Source: Burkholderiales bacterium (lineage in GTDB: Bacteria; Pseudomonadota; Gammaproteobacteria; Burkholderiales; Burkholderiaceae_D). From it: 10,762 bases of DNA. Numbering within the stretch: position 1 is the stretch's first letter; each line of letters opens with the position of its first letter. The notes below the pieces were generated by a model. The model made no database searches and had not been told where the DNA came from. It was given only the letters and a program-made list of their open reading frames with translations. Positions 5,919 to 10,762 of the stretch are shown here, one piece after another. Location: positions 1 to 10,762 of the forward strand of contig JAGWUK010000050.1 in assembly GCA_028868455.1 (NCBI GenBank). Reading direction: 5' to 3'. A program made the translations under genes and the position numbers.

Positions 5919-6655
5919 TCTGAGGCCTCTTCATTTTGTACTTGCACAGAGAAGACATAGCCTTCGTTGCGCACGGTTTTGATGTAGCTCGATTCGCGCG
6001 CGTCATCGCGCAAGTGCTGGCGCAGGCGACTCACCAGCAAATCGATAGAGCGCTCGAATAATTCGGCATCACGCCCCTGCGTCAGATTCAGCAACTGGTC
6101 GCGCGTCAGCACCCGCTGCGGATGTTCGACGAAAACCTGCAGCAAACGGTATTCGGCGCCACTCAGCGCGACCATGGTGCCGCTCTGGTCGATCAGATGA
6201 CGCGCCACCGTATCGAGCCGCCAGTTGCCAAATCGCAGCAAGCCCGGCGCCTGATGCTGTTGCAATTTCGGCGGCAACATGCGCGTGCGGCGCAAGACTG
6301 CACGTATGCGCGCCAGTAATTCGCGCGAAGCAAAGGGCTTGGTCAGATAGTCGTCGGCACCCATTTCCAGCCCCAGAATCCGGTCTGCTTCATCCGAGCG
6401 CGCTGTCAGCATCAGGATAGGTACCGTCTTGTGTGAACCGGCACGCAGGTCTCGACACAGCGTCAGACCGTCTTCCACCGGCATCATCAGATCCAGAATA
6501 ATCAAGTCAATCGTGGTGCCATCAAGCACGGCGCGCATTTGTTTGCCATTGGCTGCGGTGCTGACCTTGTAGTCATTCTTGCGCAGATACATGGCGGTCA
6601 GTTCGCGGATTTCGGCGTCGTCGTCAACGATCAACAGATGGTCGGAGGTAGTCAT
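5915..6655 (-). CDS. OmpR-family DNA-binding response regulator
   Basis: A 246-residue regulator with a receiver domain (about 5-120) and an OmpR/PhoB winged-helix domain (about 150-240). The receiver has the acidic pocket D11/D12, the phosphoacceptor D55 in LIILDLMMP, T84 in MLTA and K106 in LTKPFA. The output domain shows LSGAEYRLLQVFVEHPQRVL, then SIDLLVSRLRQHL and IKTVRNEGYVF, the recognition helix and wing typical of the family. I set the start at the ATG at 6653-6655, which places the first strand at the usual distance from the N-terminus. An in-frame ATG at 6670 and a TTG at 6694 exist, but neither has a better ribosome site. It overlaps the kinase gene by 4 bases. Targets are unknown; the divergent gene at 6938 is a candidate by position only. 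Confidence 0.93.
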   Translation of the reverse strand: MTTSDHLLIVDDDAEIRELTAMYLRKNDYKVSTAANGKQMRAVLDGTTIDLIILDLMMPVEDGLTLCRDLRAGSHKTVPILMLTARSDEADRILGLEMGADDYLTKPFASRELLARIRAVLRRTRMLPPKLQQHQAPGLLRFGNWRLDTVARHLIDQSGTMVALSGAEYRLLQVFVEHPQRVLTRDQLLNLTQGRDAELFERSIDLLVSRLRQHLRDDARESSYIKTVRNEGYVFSVQVQNEEASE

Positions 6656-6747
6656 GATGTGGCAGCTCATTAGTCGGTTGGCCGGTTTTGCCAACAGCGC
6701 AAATCCGAACGATGGTACTGGGTCTCTGCGGGTGTGGGCATAGTGCG

Positions 6748-6753
6748 TTTATA
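6748..6753 (-). promoter_or_regulatory. Possible -10 box of the two-component operon
   Basis: TATAAA on the minus strand about 93 bases before the regulator ATG is the best -10-like element in the divergent spacer. No convincing -35 box lies 16-18 bases upstream, so this is a weak call; an activator could compensate. Confidence 0.25.
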
Positions 6754-6876
6754 GCCGATTTGCGCTTGCGCTGCCATTTTTTTGTATCCCAATGTATCTG
6801 GTTTGTGTTCTGAAACGCTGGTATGCATTTCACCCGCTTCCGGACATATGGCAGATACGTGCCGGGATTCTAATCT

Positions 6877-6904
6877 CATCACGGCATCAGTGATGTCGCT
6901 GATG
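6877..6904. promoter_or_regulatory. Composite dyad in the divergent two-component/DUF2147 spacer
   Basis: Two CATCA words (6877-6881, 6885-6889) face two TGATG words (6891-6895, 6900-6904) around base 6890, giving nested inverted repeats (ATCAC/GTGAT and CATCAG/CTGATG). A five-of-six -10 box, TCTAAT (6869-6874), lies just before it, so the dyad would cover the start region of the DUF2147 transcript. It could be an operator or a 5'-UTR hairpin. Confidence 0.35.
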
Positions 6905-6937
6905 CGATTACATGACTCATGATTGAGGGAGAATATG

Positions 6938-7444
6938 ATGAAAAAGCCTATCCAGTTTTTGTTTGCCGCACTCGTCGGTGGTATCGGTAGCCTGACCGGC
7001 GTTGCCGCCCATGCACAACAACCCGGTTTGTCCGATTATTATCTGGCGACCATCGAAGCCAAGGCGCAGGTCAATCCACAAGGCCATTGGATAACTCAAA
7101 GCGGCAATCTGGAAGTGGAAATCAGCGCTTGCGGAAAAGAATTATGCGGCACCGTGGCACGCGTCCTTGCCAATAACGCCATGTCTGCTGATACAGCGAC
7201 ACAAAACAAAGTCGCCGATGCCAAGGGAATGAAAATCATGACTGGATTTGCCAAGAGCGATATCGGCGAATGGACTGGCAAAATTTTCAATCGTCAAAAC
7301 GGTCAGACCTACGATTGCGTCGTGCGCGCAATGGATGACGATCATCTGGAAGTGCGTCCTTATCAAGGCGATGTCAATCAAGGTCAGACACAGATCTGGA
7401 CACGCCTTCCTGCAGCGACAGCAAGCGCCTATACTGGTCTGTAA
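6938..7444 (+). CDS. Exported DUF2147 family protein
   Basis: A 168-residue predicted periplasmic protein. It has a clear signal peptide (KK at 2-3, hydrophobic core about 6-22, probable cleavage after AHA26). The mature part carries the DUF2147 pattern: G-x-W-x-T (GHWITQ, 49-54), VEISACGKELCG (61-71), EWTGKIFNRQNGQTYDC (111-127), LEVRPYQG (137-144) and TQIWTRL (151-157). C65 and C70 form the family's CGxxxCG motif, and C127 is a third cysteine. Proteins of this family are exported and lipocalin-like in character, with no established enzymatic role that I can state. I chose the ATG at 6938, six bases after GGAG in AGGGAG (6926-6931); the ATG at 6935 is possible but too close. It is divergent from the two-component operon and followed 96 bases later by a thioredoxin-like gene on the same strand. 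Confidence 0.85.
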   Translation: MKKPIQFLFAALVGGIGSLTGVAAHAQQPGLSDYYLATIEAKAQVNPQGHWITQSGNLEVEISACGKELCGTVARVLANNAMSADTATQNKVADAKGMKIMTGFAKSDIGEWTGKIFNRQNGQTYDCVVRAMDDDHLEVRPYQGDVNQGQTQIWTRLPAATASAYTGL

Positions 7445-7481
7445 TTTCGTCTGATCGGGCGGAATGCACAGCCTTGCCAAA

Positions 7482-7514
7482 ACCGGTCCGCGTTGCTGAC
7501 AACGCATGGCCGGT
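7482..7514 (+). other. Strong stem-loop between the DUF2147 and thioredoxin-like genes
   Basis: GCGTTG and CAACGC (7490-7495, 7500-7505) pair around a CTGA tetraloop, and ACCGG (7482-7486) pairs with CCGGT (7510-7514) outside them. No T-run follows, so it is not a plain terminator. It lies 26 bases before the next start and may set differential expression or mRNA stability inside a two-gene operon. Confidence 0.4.
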
Positions 7515-7540
7515 GACGGCGTGAAAACTGAAGGAACATG

Positions 7541-8092
7541 ATGTCTTCCTTGTCTGCCTTATGCAAAAAAATTTCTGGCATCCTGTTGACTGCCGGAATA
7601 GTGACGAGCGTACCTGGCCATGCCACCGAAATCACTGCTGACTATGGCCTGGCGCCAGAATTCCAGCAAGTACAAGGCTGGATGAACTCGCCGCCATTGA
7701 ACATGGCGCACCTGCGCGGTAAAGTCGTGTTGATCGATTTCTGGACCTATACCTGCATCAATTGTCTGCATACGCTGCCGTATGTAAAGCAATGGCATGA
7801 TCGCTATCGCCAGCAAGGTCTGGTCGTGATCGGCGTGCATACACCGGAGTTTCCGGAAGAAAAAGATACCGCCAATCTGCAAGCTGCCATTCAGCGACTG
7901 GATGTGCGTTTTCCAGTCGCGCAAGACAACGACTATGCGACGTGGAACGCCTATCGCAATCGCTACTGGCCAGCGCTTTATCTGATCAATCAGCAAGGGC
8001 ACATCGTCTATCAGCACTTCGGTGAAGGCAATTACGCACAGACCGAAAGCATGATTGAACAATTGTTGTCGCGTAACCCCAAATCGCATTGA
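7541..8092 (+). CDS. Exported thioredoxin-like thiol-disulfide protein (CINC motif)
   Basis: A 183-residue predicted periplasmic redox protein. The signal peptide covers about residues 1-28 (hydrophobic 11-24, likely cleavage after GHA28). The thioredoxin fold follows: KVVLIDFWTYTCINCLHTLP holds the active-site pair C72-x-x-C75 on the usual strand-helix junction. VVIGVHTPEFPEE is the next strand, and WPALYLINQQGHIVYQHFGEG contains the cis-proline of the fold. The WTYTCINC sequence is typical of DipZ/redoxin-type proteins, where the domain can be fused to a CcdA-like membrane part; here it stands alone. It may reduce or shuffle disulfides in exported proteins, and the cysteine-bearing DUF2147 neighbour is a conceivable partner. 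AAGGA (7531-7535) lies five bases from the ATG at 7541, which I prefer over the ATG at 7538. The reducing partner is unknown. Confidence 0.87.
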   Translation: MSSLSALCKKISGILLTAGIVTSVPGHATEITADYGLAPEFQQVQGWMNSPPLNMAHLRGKVVLIDFWTYTCINCLHTLPYVKQWHDRYRQQGLVVIGVHTPEFPEEKDTANLQAAIQRLDVRFPVAQDNDYATWNAYRNRYWPALYLINQQGHIVYQHFGEGNYAQTESMIEQLLSRNPKSH

Positions 8093-8096
8093 GATT

Positions 8097-8120
8097 TTGT
8101 GCACATATGATCGTGCGCAA
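8097..8120 (+). terminator. Possible terminator after the thioredoxin-like gene
   Basis: TTGTGCAC (8097-8104) pairs with GTGCGCAA (8113-8120), eight pairs with one wobble and an 8-base loop, starting four bases after the stop codon. Only TTTT at 8126-8129 follows, so it would be a weak intrinsic terminator. Confidence 0.35.
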
Positions 8121-8164
8121 TGGCATTTTGGTGGCGCGTGGATGAAGTCGGCCCGTCAATGCAC

Positions 8165-8527
8165 TTAAGCGTGATCACGGTCAAATTTTTGCTCAGCTTC
8201 TTTGAGATGCGATATCAGAATATGCGAAATGATATTCACACCAATGCCAGCGAAAATCGCAGGAATCAGGTACAGCGCGACCGAAATTTCTGAAACAAAG
8301 ATTTTGTCGTCGAATAATGACGGCGAATTTCTGGCCATGGTTTTCAGCAATTGCAGAAGGAAAATACTGATGCCGGAAATCATGAGCAAGATCAGACCAA
8401 ATACCAGAACGGTTTTTCGCGAAATGGATTTTTTCCACAGCATATAACCGTAGATGCCGCTGGGAACCACAAAAGTCAGCAGGATTAGCAACAGGAATTC
8501 GGTTTCGAAAAATACGGATTGCTTCAT
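8165..8527 (-). CDS. Small three-helix membrane protein of unknown function
   Basis: A 120-residue protein I do not recognise. It has three strongly hydrophobic stretches, about residues 10-30, 39-61 and 80-105. They are joined by a short basic loop (WKKSISRK, 31-38) and a polar loop (KTMARNSPSLFDDK, 62-75), with a charged tail (HLKEAEQKFDRDHA). By the positive-inside rule the 31-38 loop and the tail would face the cytoplasm if the first helix enters from outside. The ATG at 8525-8527 has only a weak AAAGA upstream. It is isolated: convergent with the thioredoxin-like gene and separated from phhA by 369 bases, so no partner can be inferred. The hydrophobic pattern, the intact frame and the lack of a better frame on either strand support a real gene. 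Confidence 0.65.
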   Translation of the reverse strand: MKQSVFFETEFLLLILLTFVVPSGIYGYMLWKKSISRKTVLVFGLILLMISGISIFLLQLLKTMARNSPSLFDDKIFVSEISVALYLIPAIFAGIGVNIISHILISHLKEAEQKFDRDHA

Positions 8528-8600
8528 TCTTTGATTGCCTGTTAAAAATTAGGATTTACGCAAAATTGTTACAGCAAGTCATGGCGACGACGGCAGTGCA

Positions 8601-8633
8601 CATCGTACCCATCGTACCCATCGTACGACGATG
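8601..8633. repeat. Short 9-bp tandem repeat ending in a dyad
   Basis: CATCGTACC occurs twice in direct tandem (8601-8609, 8610-8618), with a third copy CATCGTACG (8619-8627). The last copy also pairs with the following bases as CATCGT/ACGATG (8619-8624, 8628-8633). It may be a slippage-generated microsatellite. Confidence 0.6.
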
Positions 8634-8725
8634 AGCTAGCATGCCGCTGCAGCGGGTTTGTGTAAGTCCAAAATGAATCAAAAATTACTACGCAAAAATG
8701 GAATGACTGTCGGGGTCAATTAAAA

Positions 8726-8746
8726 CATGTCAGTGTAACTGGCATG
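8726..8746. promoter_or_regulatory. Imperfect dyad, possible operator or hairpin
   Basis: CATGTCAGT (8726-8734) faces ACTGGCATG (8738-8746) around GTA. Eight of nine positions are complementary and the ninth is a wobble in RNA. It lies in the untranscribed or weakly assigned region between the membrane-protein gene and the phhA terminator. No promoter is evident next to it. Confidence 0.3.
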
Positions 8747-8833
8747 CTTCTGACGCACAGCAAATTGTAAGCAAGTGTCAATGCGCAGTGTGTACCGTAT
8801 TTGGCCGGAAATGATGTGTACCGATAAAAAAAG

Positions 8834-8863
8834 CGGGATCATGTTTTGCATGATCCCGTTTTT
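8834..8863. terminator. Strong bidirectional intrinsic terminator after phhA
   Basis: CGGGATCATG (8834-8843) and CATGATCCCG (8849-8858) form a perfect 10-bp stem with a 5-base loop. TTTTT follows on the plus strand, and on the minus strand GC then seven U. It lies 34 bases past the phhA stop and should end the phhA transcript. Confidence 0.9.
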
Positions 8864-8896
8864 CTGGTGTAACGCTCTGATCCGTAACGTCGCTTT

Positions 8897-9775
8897 TTAC
8901 TGCAAGAGTTCTTTTTCTCCAGGCAATAACGAATTGGCTGGTAAAGCTTCCTGCTGTTTCAGGCGTTCATAAATCGGTGCGAAATCCGGTGCTGTACCGT
9001 CGAACAACTGCTGAAAATCGTCAATCACGAAATAGGTTTCCTGATACGTATCGATCTTGTACAAAGTGCGCAGGCAACGCTCAATATCCAGACGGATATG
9101 ACGCGATGTCGTACCTGGTTTCAGGCAATATTCGACTTCGCCACCGGACGACAAGATTCCGGCGCCATAGATGCGCAGACCTTTCGGCGTATTGATCAGA
9201 CCGAATTCCACGGTGTACCAGTACAGGCGCGCCAGATAATCGAGACCGCCTAGCTTCATCGCCTTCAGGCCACCTTTGCCATACAGTTGGATGTAGTCGG
9301 CAAATACCGGATTGAACAACATCGGCACATGACCGAAGTAATCGTGGAACACATCGGGCTCAACGATGTAATCGAATTCCTCCGGTTTGCGCAGCCAGAC
9401 AGTGACTGGAAAGCGGCGATTCGCCAGATGTTCAAAAAAAGTCAGCTCGGGAATCAGTCCCGGAACAGCAACGATACGCCAGCCGGTTGCCTTGAATAAT
9501 TCTTCCGATGTTTTTTCGAATTTCGGGATGCCGTCGGCAGCGTTCATGGAGTGCAGGGCATCGATGAATTCATCGCAGGCGCGACCAGGCAGCAATTCCA
9601 TCTGGCGTTGATACAGCTTGCGCCATAATGCATGCTCTTCTTCGGTGTATGCGTCCCAGTCTTGTTGCACGACATAATGTGCATCCATTTTTTCGTAATC
9701 GCCGCGCAGTGCAGCACCGTGGGATTTTTCTGCTACCGTGGCGAGAAAGTCTTCGTTTGAAACTGTGGTATCCAT
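8897..9775 (-). CDS. phhA: Phenylalanine 4-hydroxylase
   Basis: A 292-residue bacterial-type, single-domain aromatic amino acid hydroxylase that converts phenylalanine to tyrosine using oxygen and a reduced pterin, in the cytoplasm. The iron ligands are visible: H144 and H149 in EPDVFHDYFGHVPML, and E190 in YWYTVEFGLI. IPELTFFEHLANRRFPVTVW (108-127) and IYGAGILSSGGEVEYCL (202-218) are further family signatures. There is no N-terminal regulatory ACT domain, as usual for bacterial PhhA. The length is typical (about 260-300). The ATG at 9773-9775 follows GGAA at seven bases of spacing. It lies downstream of hpd on the same strand, and tyrosine made here feeds towards HPD after transamination. 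The hpd terminator ends only about 11 bases before this start, so how phhA is transcribed is unclear. No pterin dehydratase (phhB) gene is in the window. Confidence 0.96.
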   Translation of the reverse strand: MDTTVSNEDFLATVAEKSHGAALRGDYEKMDAHYVVQQDWDAYTEEEHALWRKLYQRQMELLPGRACDEFIDALHSMNAADGIPKFEKTSEELFKATGWRIVAVPGLIPELTFFEHLANRRFPVTVWLRKPEEFDYIVEPDVFHDYFGHVPMLFNPVFADYIQLYGKGGLKAMKLGGLDYLARLYWYTVEFGLINTPKGLRIYGAGILSSGGEVEYCLKPGTTSRHIRLDIERCLRTLYKIDTYQETYFVIDDFQQLFDGTAPDFAPIYERLKQQEALPANSLLPGEKELLQ

Positions 9776-9788
9776 AATTTTTCCAGAA

Positions 9789-9822
9789 AAAAAGCTGGCA
9801 TCAGTTTGATTGCCAGCTTTTT
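9789..9822. terminator. Bidirectional intrinsic terminator between hpd and phhA
   Basis: A perfect 12-bp stem (9789-9800 with 9811-9822, core GCTGGCA/TGCCAGC) has a 10-base loop. The A/T ends supply a U-run on either strand: seven U on the minus strand at 9793-9787. It should end the hpd transcript. It occupies nearly all of the 88-base gap and stops about 11 bases before the phhA ATG. Confidence 0.85.
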
Positions 9823-9823
9823 C

Positions 9824-9852
9824 TTTGTCTCCGTTAAAGTGCTCTTGGTCAA
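9824..9852 (-). promoter_or_regulatory. Weak promoter candidate for phhA
   Basis: On the minus strand TTGACC (9847-9852) is a five-of-six -35 box. The -10 position after 17 bases reads GACAAA (9824-9829), matching only three of six. If used, transcription would begin at or within the terminator stem. It is the only candidate between hpd and phhA and is weak. Confidence 0.25.
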
Positions 9853-9863
9853 TGTCGTTTGAA

Positions 9864-10762
9864 TCAGGCAGTTGCCTTGTCGTCTTTCAATACACCGCGA
9901 CGTATCTGATCCAGTTCTATCGATTCAAACAGGGCGCGGAAATTGCCTTCGCCAAAACCCTGATCGCCTTTGCGTTGAATGATTTCAAAGAAGATAGGAC
10001 CGATCACTGTCGTCGTGAAAATCTGCAATAACAATTCGCGCGACGTTTCTGTGCTCTTGCCATCAATCAGGATGCGCAGACGGCGCAGTTCTTCGAGGTT
10101 TTCGTTATGGCCTGGCAGGCGACGATCAACCAGATCGTAGTAGGTATCGATTGTGTCCTGAAATTCGACGCCAGCAGCTTTCATGTCGCTGACAGTCTTG
10201 TAGACATTGTCTGTGCCCATAGCGATATGCTGAACGCCTTCACCGTGGTACAGATCCAGATATTCGGCGATTTGCGATTTATCGTCGGAGGATTCGTTGA
10301 TTGGAATACGGATTTTGCCGCATGGCGATGTCATGGCTTTCGATTTCAGACCCGTATGCTTGCCAGCGATATCGAAGTAACGGATTTCACGGAAGTTAAA
10401 CAGGGTTTCGTAGAAATCTGCCCATTCTTTCATGCGGCCACGATGCACGTTGTGGGTCAGATGGTCGATATAAGTCAGACCGTTGCCGACCGGATTGGAT
10501 TCGACGCCAGGAATGGCGACGAAGTCGGCGTCGTAAATGCTGATATTGCCGATCGCGCCTGCTTGCGCGCCGTCTTTACCATGCCAGCGGTCAACAAAAT
10601 AAATCAGGGAATCACCGATGCCTTTGATCGCAGGAATATTCAATTCCATCGGGCCGGTTTTATTGTCGAAACCCCATGCGCCGAGATCAAGCGCACGTTT
10701 GTAGGCAGCGTTGGCATCTTTGACGCGGAATGCAAAAGCGCAGACGGAAGAGCCATGCTTGC
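9864..10762 (-). CDS. hpd: 4-hydroxyphenylpyruvate dioxygenase, C-terminal part (partial)
   Basis: HPD converts 4-hydroxyphenylpyruvate to homogentisate, with decarboxylation and ring hydroxylation, in tyrosine catabolism. The open frame runs without a stop from the window edge to the stop at 9864, about 299 codons of a protein usually near 350-370 residues, so the N-terminus is missing. An internal Met at 10649 is not the start: upstream codons encode SSVCAFRVKDANAAYKRALD, normal HPD sequence. The iron ligands are His in IDHLTHNV (10461-10463), His in EGVQHIA (10227-10229) and Glu in GPIFFEIIQRKG (9984-9986). The C-terminal GFGEGNFRALFESIELDQIRRGVL is the family's closing helix region and is intact. 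It lies 88 bases upstream of phhA on the same strand, separated by an intrinsic terminator. Confidence 0.96.
   Translation of the reverse strand, partial: KHGSSVCAFAFRVKDANAAYKRALDLGAWGFDNKTGPMELNIPAIKGIGDSLIYFVDRWHGKDGAQAGAIGNISIYDADFVAIPGVESNPVGNGLTYIDHLTHNVHRGRMKEWADFYETLFNFREIRYFDIAGKHTGLKSKAMTSPCGKIRIPINESSDDKSQIAEYLDLYHGEGVQHIAMGTDNVYKTVSDMKAAGVEFQDTIDTYYDLVDRRLPGHNENLEELRRLRILIDGKSTETSRELLLQIFTTTVIGPIFFEIIQRKGDQGFGEGNFRALFESIELDQIRRGVLKDDKATA

Larger units (their letters stand above)
8528..8833. other. Gene-free stretch with small repeats and dyads
   Basis: No coding frame is convincing here. It holds a 9-bp tandem repeat (8601-8627), a perfect 12-bp palindrome CCGCTGCAGCGG (8644-8655), an imperfect dyad at 8726-8746, and TGTGTACCG twice (8789-8797, 8815-8823). 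I found no clear promoter for the membrane-protein gene. A small RNA is possible but not supported by any recognised structure. Confidence 0.4.

Noticed and set aside
7559..8104. A 181-residue minus-strand frame opposite the thioredoxin-like gene
   Set aside because: It mirrors a well-supported gene with signal peptide and CINC motif and has no recognisable domain.
8601..8627. CRISPR-like repeats
   Set aside because: The units are 9 bp in direct tandem with no spacers and no cas genes nearby.

Overview
The window looks like chromosomal DNA from a betaproteobacterium of the Burkholderiales, most likely an Oxalobacteraceae-type organism (Herminiimonas/Janthinobacterium/Collimonas range). This is inferred from the metK gene lying divergent to a tandem pair of LpxL-type lipid A acyltransferase genes, from the protein sequences as I recognise them, and from a moderate GC content. 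No species is claimed. I see no tRNA, rRNA, insertion sequence, phage gene or CRISPR array.

Layout. (1) 1-615, minus strand: the first half of metK (SAM synthetase). A good sigma70-type promoter at 770-799 drives it through a structured leader of about 148 nt with competing hairpins. (2) 837-2581, plus strand: two LpxL-family acyltransferase genes joined by an ATGA overlap. (3) 2668-4197, minus strand: a three-gene islet made of a short DUF2239-like protein, a small GIY-YIG-fold protein and a full-length DUF2239 protein. It is preceded by a near-consensus promoter (4318-4346) overlapped and flanked by two related palindromes (4317-4336 and 4345-4364). This is the least explained and most interesting part of the window. 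(4) 4554-6655, minus strand: an OmpR-type response regulator and EnvZ-type histidine kinase joined by another ATGA overlap. (5) 6938-8092, plus strand, divergent from the two-component pair: an exported DUF2147 protein and an exported thioredoxin-like protein with a CINC motif. (6) 8165-8527, minus strand: an orphan three-helix membrane protein, then a gene-free stretch holding several small repeats. (7) 8897-10762, minus strand: phhA (phenylalanine 4-hydroxylase) and the 3' part of hpd (4-hydroxyphenylpyruvate dioxygenase), each followed by a clear intrinsic terminator.

How the genes relate. hpd and phhA are two steps of aerobic phenylalanine/tyrosine catabolism towards homogentisate. The LpxL pair builds the outer-membrane lipid A anchor, and metK makes the methyl donor SAM. 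The two-component system and the divergent exported proteins may form an envelope-stress or envelope-redox neighbourhood, but only position supports that link. The DUF2239/GIY-YIG islet looks like a small co-regulated unit. Both DUF2239 copies share a strand-helix-helix segment resembling a ribbon-helix-helix DNA-binding fold, and the longer copy also has an RGRP AT-hook-like motif. Autoregulation through the paired palindromes is therefore a reasonable, untested hypothesis.
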